Source: Rubrivivax sp.
GTDB taxonomy: Bacteria; Pseudomonadota; Gammaproteobacteria; Burkholderiales; Burkholderiaceae_C
Assembly (NCBI GenBank): GCA_020852865.1
Contig: JADYZZ010000072.1
Location: 1-64,000, forward strand
Length of the DNA: 64,000 bases
Reading direction: 5' to 3'
Shown here: in pieces, positions 55,758 through 64,000 of the stretch
Layout: each line of letters opens with the position of its first letter
Position numbering within the stretch: position 1 is the stretch's first letter
The notes under the pieces: generated by a model
What the model was told of the DNA's origin: nothing
The model's input: only the letters and a program-made list of their open reading frames with translations
Databases searched by the model: none
Translations under genes and position numbers: made by a program

Positions 55758-57692
55758 TCAGGGGTTGTCGACCGCGACCCCGGGGGCCCGCGCCTCCGTC
55801 GTCGCACCCGATGCGTTGCCGCCGCCGTACATCTGGTCGACGAGCGCCCGATGGCGCCGTTCGACCACGCTGCGCTTGAGCTTGAGCGTGGGCGTGAATT
55901 CCTCGTCCTCGGTCGTGAGCTGCACGTCGATCAGGCGGAAGGTCTTGATCTGCTCGACGCGCGCGAAGCGCGCGTTGACCGCCTCGACCTCGGCGGCGAT
56001 GAGCGCCCGGATGCGCTCGTGCATGCACAGGCTGGCGTAGTCGGTGAACGGGATGGCGTGGTCCTGCGCGTAGCGCACGACGTTGTCGTAGTCGATCATC
56101 ACCAGCGCGCTCAGGTACGGCCGCGCGTCGCCGATCACCACCGCGTCGGCGACGTAGGGGCTGAACTTGAGCTGGTTCTCGATCTCCGAGGGCGAGACGT
56201 TCTTGCCGCCCGAGGTGATGATGATGTCCTTGAGGCGGTCGACGATGTGCACGAAGCCCTCGGCGTCGATCCGGGCGATGTCGCCGGTGTGCAGCCAGCC
56301 GTCGACGACGGCGCGCGCGGTCTGCGCCGGGTTGTTCCAGTAGCCCGCGAAGACATGCGGCCCGCGGATCAGCAGCTCGCCGCCGGACGCCAGGCGCATC
56401 TCGGTGCCCGGCAGCGCGACGCCGACGCTGCCGTGCCGGCGCCGCCCCGGCGGCGGCAGCGAGGCGACGCCGGCCGTCTCCGTCATGCCGTAGGCCTGCA
56501 TCATGTCCAGCCCGAGCGCGAGGTACCAGCGGATGAGCTCCGGCGCGATCGGCGCGGCGCCCGTGACGACGTAGCGCGCACGCTCCAGTCCCAGCAGCTT
56601 GCGCGTGCGGTGCAGTACGCTGCGCGCGGCCAGCGCCTGCGCGAGCTGCAGCCAGAGCGGCAGGCGGCGGCCCTCGGCGCGCCGCGCCCCCGCCCGCTGC
56701 GCCGCGGCGAAGGCGAGGCGGAAGGCCAGGCGCTCCGCCGCCGTGCCGTCGCCGGCGGCGATCGTCGCGCGCGCGTGGAACTTCTCCCAGATGCGCGGCA
56801 CGGCGAAGAACACCGTGGGCGAGAGCTCGCGCAGGTTCTGCGCCATCGTGTCCTCGTGCTCCACGAAGTTGACGATGGCGCCGTTGAAGATCGGCCGCAC
56901 GACACTCAGCAGGCGCTCGGCGATGTGGGCGAGCGGCAGGAACGACAGCATCTCGTCGCCCGGGCCGAGGGGCATCACGCCATGCAGCGCCGCGGCCTGG
57001 AATGCCAGGTTCGCGTGCGTGAGCATCGCGCCCTTGGGCGGTCCGGTCGTGCCCGAGGTGTAGATCAGGATCGCCGTGTCGTGCGGCGCCACGGCCGCGA
57101 TGCGCCTGCGCCACTCCTCGCTGCGCGCGGCAGGCTCGGCGGCGCCGCCCTGCGCGAACGCTTCGAGGCTCGTCACCATCGGGTCGCGCAGCTCGCGCAG
57201 GCCCTCCATGTCGAAGACGACGATGCGGCGCAGCGCCGGCAGCCGCGCGCGCACCTGCAGCACCTTGTCGAGCTGCTCCTCGTCCGCGACGAAGACGAAG
57301 CGCGCGCCGCAGTCTTCGAGCACATAGGCCACCTGCTCGGGTGCGTTGGTGGTGTAGATGCCCACCGCGATGCCCCCCGCGGTGACGACGGCCAGATCGG
57401 CGAAGAACCACTGCGGTCGGTTCTCGGCCAGGATGCAGGCGCGCTCGCCCGGCGCGAAGCCGGCCGCGATCAACGCGAGCGCGATGCGGCGCACCTGCTC
57501 GCCGTACTCGGCCCAGCTGACCGGGCGCCACAGGCCGCGCAGCTTGCAGCGCAACGCGGTGCGCTCGCCGCGCAGCCGCACGGCCGCGGCAAAGGCGGCG
57601 GCGAGCGTCGAGCCGGGCGTCGGCTCGATCTCCTGGCCGCGCCCGTACGGCGCCCAGTCGGCCGGGCCGCCAGCGCCGTCGTTCAGCGCCAC
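55758..57692 (-). CDS. Long-chain-type acyl-CoA synthetase (AMP-forming)
   Basis: 644 residues from GTG 57692, overlapping the livF stop by 10 bp. Motifs: AILIYTSGTTGPPKGAMLTHANLAF, MMQAYGMTETAGVASLPPPG, WLHTGDIARIDAEGFVHIVDRLKDIIITSGGKNVSPSEIEN. FadD15-type ligases of this kind commonly sit between the ATPase and binding-protein genes of Liv-type operons in Betaproteobacteria, which suggests uptake coupled to CoA activation. Confidence 0.92.
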   Translation of the reverse strand: MALNDGAGGPADWAPYGRGQEIEPTPGSTLAAAFAAAVRLRGERTALRCKLRGLWRPVSWAEYGEQVRRIALALIAAGFAPGERACILAENRPQWFFADLAVVTAGGIAVGIYTTNAPEQVAYVLEDCGARFVFVADEEQLDKVLQVRARLPALRRIVVFDMEGLRELRDPMVTSLEAFAQGGAAEPAARSEEWRRRIAAVAPHDTAILIYTSGTTGPPKGAMLTHANLAFQAAALHGVMPLGPGDEMLSFLPLAHIAERLLSVVRPIFNGAIVNFVEHEDTMAQNLRELSPTVFFAVPRIWEKFHARATIAAGDGTAAERLAFRLAFAAAQRAGARRAEGRRLPLWLQLAQALAARSVLHRTRKLLGLERARYVVTGAAPIAPELIRWYLALGLDMMQAYGMTETAGVASLPPPGRRRHGSVGVALPGTEMRLASGGELLIRGPHVFAGYWNNPAQTARAVVDGWLHTGDIARIDAEGFVHIVDRLKDIIITSGGKNVSPSEIENQLKFSPYVADAVVIGDARPYLSALVMIDYDNVVRYAQDHAIPFTDYASLCMHERIRALIAAEVEAVNARFARVEQIKTFRLIDVQLTTEDEEFTPTLKLKRSVVERRHRALVDQMYGGGNASGATTEARAPGVAVDNP

Positions 57693-58456
57693 AGCTTGGC
57701 CCTCTTCCAGCGGCGCGTGCTGCGTGCCCCCGCTTCCTTGACCCCGAGATAGAACTCGCGGATGTCGCGCTGCTCGGCCAGCTCGCGCGCCTGTCCCTTC
57801 ATCACGATGCGGCCGACCTCGATCACGTAGCCGTAGTCGGCCACCGCGAGCGCCTGGCGCGCGTTCTGCTCGACGAGCAGGATCGCTGTGCCCTCTTCGG
57901 CATTGACGCGGCGGATGATGGCGAAGATCTCGCCCACGAGTCGCGGCGACAGGCCCAGCGACGGCTCGTCGAGCAGCAGCAGCCCGGGCCGGGCCATCAG
58001 CGCGCGCGCGATCGCGAGCATCTGCTGCTCGCCGCCCGACAGCCCCTGCGCCGGCTGTCCGGAGCGCTCGCGCAGGATCGGGAAGAGCCCGTACATGCGC
58101 TCGAGGTCGGCACGCACCGCCTCGCGATCGGCGCGCGTGTAGGCGCCCATCAGCAGGTTGTCGCGCACGCTCAGGAAGGGGAAGACCTCGCGCCCCTCGG
58201 GCACATGCGCCAGGCCCAGGCCGACGATCGCATCGGGCTCGCGCCCGACCAGGCTGCGGCCGCCGAACGTGACCGTGCCCTTGCGCGGCTCGACGAAGCC
58301 CGAGATCGACTTGAGCACCGTCGACTTGCCGGCGCCGTTGGAGCCGAGCAGCGCGACGATGCTGGCCGCGGGCACGTCCAGGCTCACGCCCTGGATCGCC
58401 AGCACCGGGCCGTAATAGGTCTCGACGTTGCGCAGCGCGAGCAGGGGCTCGGACAC
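57683..58456 (-). CDS. livF: Branched-chain-type ABC transporter ATP-binding protein LivF
   Basis: 257 residues: Walker A ALLGSNGAGKSTVLKSISGF, signature QGLSGGEQQMLAIARALMARPGLLLLDEPSLGLSP with Walker B, His-loop equivalent LLVEQNARQALAVADY. ATPase of the importer, one nt after livG. Short tail (KEAGARSTRRWKRAKLWR) overlaps the CoA ligase gene. Confidence 0.94.
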   Translation of the reverse strand: MSEPLLALRNVETYYGPVLAIQGVSLDVPAASIVALLGSNGAGKSTVLKSISGFVEPRKGTVTFGGRSLVGREPDAIVGLGLAHVPEGREVFPFLSVRDNLLMGAYTRADREAVRADLERMYGLFPILRERSGQPAQGLSGGEQQMLAIARALMARPGLLLLDEPSLGLSPRLVGEIFAIIRRVNAEEGTAILLVEQNARQALAVADYGYVIEVGRIVMKGQARELAEQRDIREFYLGVKEAGARSTRRWKRAKLWR

Positions 58457-58457
58457 C

Positions 58458-59216
58458 TCAGCCTCCGAGGTAGGCTTCGACGACGCGCGCGTCGGCCATG
58501 ATCGCCGCCGGCGCGCCGACGGCGAGCACGGCGCCGCGATCCATCGCCAGCACGCGATCCGAAACCAGATCGACCAGGCGCATGTCGTGCTCGATCATCA
58601 CCACCGTGATGCCGAAGTCGTCGCGGATGTCGCGGATCCAGAACGACAGGTCCTCGGTCTCCTCGGCATTGAGCCCCGACGAGGGCTCGTCGAGCAGCAG
58701 CAGGCGCGGCTCGGCGGCGAGCGCGCGCCCGATCTCGACCACCTTGCGCACGCCGTAGGCGAGCGCACCGACGCTGGTGTCGCGGTGCGCCTGCAGCTCG
58801 AGCAGCTCGATGATGCGTTCGACCTTGTCGCGGTGCGCGACTTCGGCGCGCCGGTTGGCGCGCGTGAACAGCAGTTCGGCCAGCGGCGCCGCGCGGCCGC
58901 GGCAGTGGCGGCCGACGAGGAGGTTGTCGAGCACGGTCGAGCGCTCGAACAGCTCGATGTTCTGGAACGTGCGCGCCACGCCCAACGCCGCCACGCGGTG
59001 CGGTGCGATGCGGGTGATGTCCTCGCCGGCGAGCAGGATCTGCCCGGCGTCGGCCGGGTAGACGCGGCTCACGAGGTTGAACAGCGTCGTCTTGCCCGCG
59101 CCGTTGGGGCCGATGATGGCGAAGATCTCGCCGGCTTCGACCGCGAGGCTGGCGTCGCGCACGGCCTGGATTCCGCCGAAGCGGCGCGCAAGCCCGCGCG
59201 TCTCGAGCAAGGCCAT
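58458..59216 (-). CDS. livG: Branched-chain-type ABC transporter ATP-binding protein LivG
   Basis: 252 residues: Walker A IIGPNGAGKTTLFNLVSRVYP, degenerate signature VGALAYGVRKVVEIGRALAAEPRLLLLDEPSSGLN, D-loop and EHDMRLVDLVSDRVLAMDRG. Second ATPase of the importer. Separated from livM by a 138-bp spacer with repeat-like sequence. Confidence 0.94.
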   Translation of the reverse strand: MALLETRGLARRFGGIQAVRDASLAVEAGEIFAIIGPNGAGKTTLFNLVSRVYPADAGQILLAGEDITRIAPHRVAALGVARTFQNIELFERSTVLDNLLVGRHCRGRAAPLAELLFTRANRRAEVAHRDKVERIIELLELQAHRDTSVGALAYGVRKVVEIGRALAAEPRLLLLDEPSSGLNAEETEDLSFWIRDIRDDFGITVVMIEHDMRLVDLVSDRVLAMDRGAVLAVGAPAAIMADARVVEAYLGG

Positions 59217-59264
59217 CTCATCCCTCCATGGCGCCCGACGCGGCCCGCGGCGCAGGAACCCGGC

Positions 59265-59340
59265 GTGGCCAAGCAGCCGCAGCGGAACCGGCTTCGCCGG
59301 GCCGCTGGCGGCGCCCCCCTGGGAGGAAGGCGCCGAAGCC
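59265..59340. repeat. Palindrome-rich spacer between livM and livG
   Basis: GGCTTCGCCGGGCCGCTGGC and similar GC-rich inverted segments resemble an intergenic repeat frequent in Comamonadaceae-type genomes (recognised from memory). Only one copy was noticed here. No gene fits in 59217-59354. Confidence 0.35.
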
Positions 59341-59354
59341 GCTTCGGAGGAGGG

Positions 59355-60431
59355 TCATTTCAGCTGCTCCGACTTGCGGTACTGGCGCTGGCGCCGGAAG
59401 CTGCCGCGGCGGTAGAAGGGAAACAGGTCCAGGTAGGTCTTGACGCGCACCCAGCGCCCGTACAGCCCGCGCGGCTCGAACAGCATGAACAGCACCATCA
59501 GCAGCCCGTACACGCCGGCATCGAGCCCCGACTGCAGTGCCGAGCTGAGCCCGAACAGATCGCGCAGCACGATCACGAACTGCGGCAGCATCACGACGAA
59601 GGCCGCACCGAGCACCGCGCCGTGCAGCGAACCCAGGCCGCCGACGACCACCAGCACGAGCAGCTCGACCGAGGTCATGATGGTGAACTGGTCGGGGGTG
59701 ATGAACATGATCTTGTGCGCGTACAGCGCCCCGGCCAGGCCGGTGAGCAGCGCGCTGGCGAACAGCACCGCCGACTTGTGCAGCGCAAGGTGGATGCCCA
59801 GGCTCTGCGCCGAGATCTCGCTGTCGCGGATCGCGGTGAGCGCGCGGCCGCTGCGCGAACGCAGGAGGTTGACCGCGCCCAGCAGCACCACGGCCAGGAC
59901 GCCCAGGCACAGGTAGTAGAACTGCCACTCGGCGGCGACGGCGAACGGCCCGAGCGCGATGCCCTCCACCGCCAGGCCGCGGTTGCCGCCGGTGAGCGAC
60001 TCCCAGCGCATCAACACCTCCTCGACGACGAAGGCGAAGGCCAGCGTGCCCATCGCGAGATAGATGCCGGCCAGGCGCGCGGTCGACCAGGCGAGCAGCA
60101 CGCTCAGCAGCGCCGCCGTGGCGCCGGCCGCCGGCAGCGTCAGCACGAAGGGCAGGCCGTGCTTGCGCAGGATGGCCTCGGTGTAGGCGCCGACCGCGAG
60201 GAAGGCGGCGTGGCCGAGCGAGATCTGTCCGGCGTAGCCGACCAGCAGCATCATGCCGACGCCGGCGATCGCGTAGATCGCCACGAAGCTCAGTTGCGAG
60301 AGCAGGTACTCGCCGAGCAGGGCCGGAGCCAGCAAGGCCGCGAGCGCCAGCAGCGCGTAGGAAACCGTGCTGCTGCGCCGCTCGAACAGCGCGATGTCCT
60401 GCTCGTAGCGGGTCTTCATCGGCACGTGCAT
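59355..60431 (-). CDS. livM: Branched-chain-type ABC transporter permease LivM
   Basis: 358 residues with about nine hydrophobic segments (for instance LLALAALLAPALLGEYLLSQLSFVAIYAIAGVGMMLLVGYAG) and the conserved GYAGQISLGHAAFLAVGAY and ALRDSEISAQSLGIH-like TAIRDSEISAQSLGIHLALHK loop. Inner-membrane subunit. The start MHVPMKTRY could also be the second Met at 60419. Confidence 0.93.
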   Translation of the reverse strand: MHVPMKTRYEQDIALFERRSSTVSYALLALAALLAPALLGEYLLSQLSFVAIYAIAGVGMMLLVGYAGQISLGHAAFLAVGAYTEAILRKHGLPFVLTLPAAGATAALLSVLLAWSTARLAGIYLAMGTLAFAFVVEEVLMRWESLTGGNRGLAVEGIALGPFAVAAEWQFYYLCLGVLAVVLLGAVNLLRSRSGRALTAIRDSEISAQSLGIHLALHKSAVLFASALLTGLAGALYAHKIMFITPDQFTIMTSVELLVLVVVGGLGSLHGAVLGAAFVVMLPQFVIVLRDLFGLSSALQSGLDAGVYGLLMVLFMLFEPRGLYGRWVRVKTYLDLFPFYRRGSFRRQRQYRKSEQLK

Positions 60432-60439
60432 GGCCTGCC

Positions 60440-61327
60440 TCAGACCTTCTTCGCGACGGCCTGGCCGAACAGGCCCTGCGGGCGCACCGCCAGCACCAGC
60501 AGCAGCAGGACGTAGGCGGCGACGTCCTTGAAGCCCGCCGGCAGATAGAAGCCCGCCAGCGCCTCGACGACGCCGATCACGAGCCCGCCGACGATCGCGC
60601 CCGGAATCGAGCCGAAGCCGCCCAGCACGGCGGCCGGAAACGCCTTCAGCCCGATGAAGCCCATGTTCACATGCACGAAGGTGACGGGCGCCAGCAGCAC
60701 GCCCGCCAGCGCCGCGGTCGCCGCGGCCAGGGCCCAGACGACCGACAGCATGCGCTTGACCGGGATGCCGACGTGGAAGGCGGCGAGCTGGTTCTGCGAG
60801 GTCGCCTGCATCGCCACGCCCAGGCGTGTGAAGCGGAAGAACGCGTACAGCAAGACGATCAGCAGCACCGTCGCGGCGACGATCGCCAGGTATTCGTGGC
60901 CGATGGCGACGCCGCCCACGCGGCTGGCGCCGTGCGCGTACGGCGTGGGGATGCCATGGGTCTCGGTGCCCCAGCCCGGCAGCACCGTGACGACGCTGCG
61001 CAGCACGAAACCGACGCCGATCGTGATGATGACGATCGCGAACACCGGCTCGCCGACCATCGGGCGCAGCACGACGCGGTCGAGCAGCGCGCCCACGAGC
61101 GCCATCGCCAGCGCCGCGGCGGCCAGGCCGGCGAGGAACGGCATGCCGAGCACGCCGATGAAGGTGTAGCCGAGGAAGGCGCCGAGCATCATCAGGTCGC
61201 CGTGGGCGAAGTTGACGATCTCGCTGGCCTTGTAGATCAGCACGAAGCCGAGCGCCACGATGGCGTAGATGCAGCCGATCGCCGTGCCGGCGGCCAGCAT
61301 CTGCGCGAAGTCGCTCAAGCCCTGCAT
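60440..61327 (-). CDS. livH: Branched-chain-type ABC transporter permease LivH
   Basis: 295 residues: FAQMLAAGTAIGCIYAIVALGFVLIYKASEIVNFAHGDLMMLGAFLGY is the family signature, then several membrane segments and the EAA-like loop GVAMQATSQNQLAAFHVGIPVKRM. First gene of the leftward transporter operon, transcribed from the 61328-61515 region. Confidence 0.95.
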   Translation of the reverse strand: MQGLSDFAQMLAAGTAIGCIYAIVALGFVLIYKASEIVNFAHGDLMMLGAFLGYTFIGVLGMPFLAGLAAAALAMALVGALLDRVVLRPMVGEPVFAIVIITIGVGFVLRSVVTVLPGWGTETHGIPTPYAHGASRVGGVAIGHEYLAIVAATVLLIVLLYAFFRFTRLGVAMQATSQNQLAAFHVGIPVKRMLSVVWALAAATAALAGVLLAPVTFVHVNMGFIGLKAFPAAVLGGFGSIPGAIVGGLVIGVVEALAGFYLPAGFKDVAAYVLLLLVLAVRPQGLFGQAVAKKV

Positions 61328-61401
61328 CCGAACCTTCCGTTGCTCCCCGCGCGGCTCCGGCGCACGCCGGTCACGGACGGCGCCGGCGCCGGGTGCGCGA
61401 G

Positions 61402-61433
61402 AGTACTTTATTGATACTCACTTTTCAAGTACT
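61402..61433. promoter_or_regulatory. Candidate second operator of the TetR regulon
   Basis: AGTACTT and AAGTACT form the outer arms of a 32-bp inverted repeat; inside is TTGATACTCACTTTTCAA (61411-61428). Its core differs by one base from the core at 49265-49278, 12 kb away, in another divergent intergenic region of the same locus. AT-rich compared with its surroundings. Confidence 0.55.
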
Positions 61434-61515
61434 ATTCAGAGAACGCGTCGACCGACGCCGCGCGCCGCCACGCCCCCTGCGGCCACCCACCTCCCCGCTC
61501 GGAGCCGATCGCGCC

Positions 61516-62538
61516 ATGACGCCTGCCGACGACATGCAAGCCCTCGTGCCGCGCCATGACGGCAGCGCCGAGGCGGGTGCCAGCGCCGCCGCGCCGGCCG
61601 AGCTGCTCGAGCTGCGCCGCCTGCCGCGGCCGCGGCCGGCTGCCGGCCAGCTCCTCGTCGCGGTGGCGCTCGCGCCGGTCAATCCCTCCGACCTGCTCTA
61701 CATCGCCGGAACCTACGGCCTGCCGCGCCGGCGCGGCGCCGCCGCCGGTTTCGAGGGCACGGGCGTGGTGGTCGCGGCCGGCGACGCCGCGACCGCGGCG
61801 CTCGTCGGCCGGCGCGTGAGCTTCCTAGCGGGCGCATCGGGAGCCTGGGCCGACTACGCGCTCACCGATCCCGCCTCCTGCGTGCCGGTGGCCCAGGCGC
61901 TGCGCGAAGAGGACGCCGCCGCCCTCTTCGTCAACCCGCTCACGGCGATGGCGATGATCGCGCTGGCGGCCGAAGCCGGCGCGCGTGCGCTCGTGCTCAA
62001 CGCAGCCGGCTCGCAGCTCGGGCGCATGCTGATCGCGCTGGCGTGCGAACGCGGCATCGCGACCGTCGCCGTCGTGCGCCGCCCCGAGTCGGTCGAGCCG
62101 CTGCACGCGCTCGGAGCCACCGAGGTCCTCGCCAGCAGCTTGCCCGACCACGCCGAGCGACTCGGCGCTGCGCTGGCCGCACACAAGCCGCGCATCCTGC
62201 TCGACGCCGTCGGCGACCAGGCCGCCGCCGACCTCTTCGCCGCCATGCCCGCACACAGCCGCTGGATCGCGTACGGCATGCTTTCGGAGCAAGGCGCGCG
62301 GCTGCCCGACCTGCGCGCCTTCGTCTTCGCCGGCAAGCGCATCGAAGGCTTCTGGCTCAGCCGCTGGCTGCGTGCCGCCGAGCCGGCCCAGCGCGCGAGC
62401 GCCCTGCAAGCCGTGCAGCAGCGCTTTCTCGACGGGCGCTGGCACACCCAGGTCTCGGCGCGCATTGCCCTGGCCGACGCATTGCCGCGTCTGAGCGAGG
62501 CGCTTGCGTTGCCGGGCAAGGTGATGCTCGCGCCTTGA
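61516..62538 (+). CDS. Quinone-oxidoreductase-like MDR-family protein
   Basis: 340 residues from ATG 61516; ATG 61534 is possible. Medium-chain dehydrogenase/reductase fold without zinc ligands: VALAPVNPSDLLYIAGTYGLPRRRGAAAGFEGTGVVV, NPLTAMAMIALAAEAGARALVLNAAGSQLGRMLIALACERG (cofactor motif). It probably uses NADPH to reduce an enone or enoyl-CoA-like compound. It starts the rightward transcript opposite the transporter. Confidence 0.82.
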   Translation: MTPADDMQALVPRHDGSAEAGASAAAPAELLELRRLPRPRPAAGQLLVAVALAPVNPSDLLYIAGTYGLPRRRGAAAGFEGTGVVVAAGDAATAALVGRRVSFLAGASGAWADYALTDPASCVPVAQALREEDAAALFVNPLTAMAMIALAAEAGARALVLNAAGSQLGRMLIALACERGIATVAVVRRPESVEPLHALGATEVLASSLPDHAERLGAALAAHKPRILLDAVGDQAAADLFAAMPAHSRWIAYGMLSEQGARLPDLRAFVFAGKRIEGFWLSRWLRAAEPAQRASALQAVQQRFLDGRWHTQVSARIALADALPRLSEALALPGKVMLAP

Positions 62539-62590
62539 TCGCCATCGGCCCACCCGCCACGACCGAAGATCCCCGCAACGGAGCTCTACC

Positions 62591-64000
62591 ATGCAAACCA
62601 ACATCGGCCTGTTCCTGGCCAAGCGCGCCAGGCTCGACCCGCACCGCGCCGGCCTCGTGTTCGAGGGCCGCAGGTACAGCTTCCGCGAATGGAACGCACG
62701 CGCCAACCGCGCCGCCCATGCCTTCGCCGGATTGGGCATCGGGCGCGGCGACCGCGTCGGCCTGCTCATGGCCAACTCGCCCGAGTTCCTCGAATGCTTC
62801 TTCGGCCTGGCCAAGATCGGCGCGATCGTCGTGCCGCTGAACTGGCGTCTGACGCCGCCCGAGCTGGCCTTCATCGCCAACGATGCCGGCATCCGTGCCC
62901 TCGCCTACGGCCCCGAGTACGCCGCCACCGCGGCAGCGCTGCGCGGGCAGATCCCGGACGGCAGCTGGATCGCGCTGGACCAGGCCCCGGCCGGTGACCA
63001 CGACTACGCGCGCCTCACCGCCGCCGCCCCCGAAACCGAGCCCGCGCCGGCGGGCGCCGGCGCCGACGCGCTGATGATCATGTTCACCTCGGGCACCACC
63101 GGCAAGCCCAAGGGCGCCGTACTCAGCCACGACAACCTGTTCTACGACTCGTGCACGGTGGCGCTGAGCACCGACTGGCGCTGGGGCGACCGCGTGCTCG
63201 TCGCGCTGCCGCTGTTCCACATCGGCGCGCTGATCGACGTCGTGATCGACGTGCATGTCGGCTCGACCACGGTCCTGATGAAAGCCTTCGATCCGGTGGG
63301 CTTCCTGAAGACGCTGCAGGACGAGAAGATCAACTCCTTCCTCGCCGTGCCGGCGATGCTGCAGTTCATGCTCCAGGTGCCGGCGTTGCGCGAGTTCGAC
63401 CTGTCCTCGGTGCGCTGGGCGCTGTGCGGCACGGCGCCGGTGCCGGTGCCGCTGATCCAGGCCTGGGCGCAGTTCGGCATCGCCATCCAGCAGGTCTACG
63501 GCCTGACCGAATGCGCCGGCGGCGCGGCGGTACTCGGCTCGGAGCGCGCGCTCGACAAGATCGGCTCCACCGGGCTGCCGATGTTCCACACCGACATCCG
63601 TGTCGTCGACGGGCTCGGCCGGGATGCCGCAGCCGACGAGGTGGGCGAGATCCTGATCCGCGGCCCGCATGTCATCGGCGCGTACTGGAACAACCCGCAG
63701 GCCAGCGCCGACGCCCTGCGCGACGGCTGGCTGCACACCGGCGACCTCGGCCGGCTCGACGCCGAGGGCTACCTCTACGTCGTCGATCGCAAGAAGGACA
63801 TGGTGATCTCGGGCGGCGAGAACATCTACCCGGCCGAGGTCGAGAGCGTGCTCACCGCGCTGCCGCAATGCGCCGAGGTGGCGGTGATCGGCGTACCCGA
63901 TCCGGCCTGGGGAGAGGCCGTGTGCGCGGTCGTGCGGCTCAGGGACGGGCAGTCGCTCACGCTCGACGAAGTCGTCGCGCATTGCAGCGGCAAGCTCGGC
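62591..64000 (+). CDS. AMP-binding acyl-CoA ligase (partial, runs off the right edge)
   Basis: 470 codons are visible from ATG 62591. P-loop LMIMFTSGTTGKPKGAVLSHDNL, QVYGLTECAGGAAVL, WLHTGDLGRLDAEGYLYVVDRKKDMVISGGENIYPAEVESVL. The C-terminal catalytic Lys lies beyond the window. Third CoA ligase of the locus, downstream of the quinone-reductase-like gene. Confidence 0.9.
   Translation, partial: MQTNIGLFLAKRARLDPHRAGLVFEGRRYSFREWNARANRAAHAFAGLGIGRGDRVGLLMANSPEFLECFFGLAKIGAIVVPLNWRLTPPELAFIANDAGIRALAYGPEYAATAAALRGQIPDGSWIALDQAPAGDHDYARLTAAAPETEPAPAGAGADALMIMFTSGTTGKPKGAVLSHDNLFYDSCTVALSTDWRWGDRVLVALPLFHIGALIDVVIDVHVGSTTVLMKAFDPVGFLKTLQDEKINSFLAVPAMLQFMLQVPALREFDLSSVRWALCGTAPVPVPLIQAWAQFGIAIQQVYGLTECAGGAAVLGSERALDKIGSTGLPMFHTDIRVVDGLGRDAAADEVGEILIRGPHVIGAYWNNPQASADALRDGWLHTGDLGRLDAEGYLYVVDRKKDMVISGGENIYPAEVESVLTALPQCAEVAVIGVPDPAWGEAVCAVVRLRDGQSLTLDEVVAHCSGKLG

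Overview
The window looks like chromosome of a very GC-rich betaproteobacterium of the order Burkholderiales, probably Rubrivivax/Leptothrix-like. That placement is an inference from protein character and gene order, not from a marker search. Recognisable housekeeping genes are recR-ybaB-dnaX, ffs (4.5S RNA), an addAB-type helicase/nuclease pair, trxA-rho-rpmE2, phhB-phhA and purU. No rRNA, tRNA or CRISPR array was seen.

Layout. 1-1570 is a small mobile-DNA scar: an IS630-type transposase cut by the window edge, a vapBC toxin-antitoxin operon enclosed by 29-bp inverted repeats, and a decayed methyltransferase. 1652-3017 holds an alpha/beta hydrolase and a phosphoribosyltransferase. 3117-5773 is a translationally coupled pair, a cyclopropane-fatty-acid-synthase-like methyltransferase and a FAD oxidoreductase, the arrangement known for 10-methyl fatty acid synthesis. 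5929-12059 carries recR-ybaB-dnaX, a divergent PurM-like protein, a second CFA synthase and ffs. 12153-16399 encodes a protein kinase-HDOD-GAF protein coupled to a pseudokinase-HDOD protein. 16473-27897 holds DNA repair, trxA, rho, rpmE2, a membrane protein and phenylalanine hydroxylase with its pterin dehydratase. 28064-31378 is a coupled operon of a PanE-like reductase, an APH-fold kinase and an enolase paralogue with altered active-site residues. 31540-42198 is mixed metabolism and signalling (purU, a CysK-like enzyme, LysR, a tripartite-type binding protein, an HIBADH-like dehydrogenase, GGDEF-EAL) with an IS graveyard at 35840-36720.

From 42266 to the right edge almost everything concerns CoA-thioester catabolism. 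A leftward operon (49219 to 42266) encodes two acyl-CoA dehydrogenases, two enoyl-CoA hydratases, a thioesterase, an amidohydrolase-fold protein, a TetR regulator and an alcohol dehydrogenase. A divergent rightward operon (49360-53307) encodes a Cys-less thiolase-like protein, its DUF35 partner, a citrate-synthase-family protein and an acyl-CoA ligase. A second leftward operon (61327 to 53330) encodes a LivHMGF transporter, another CoA ligase and two similar periplasmic binding proteins; divergent from it are a quinone-reductase-like protein and a third CoA ligase. The two divergent intergenic regions share an 18-bp imperfect palindrome that could be the TetR operator. Together they look like one regulon that imports an organic acid, activates it and degrades it, possibly with an aldol-type cleavage step. 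The substrate cannot be named from sequence alone.
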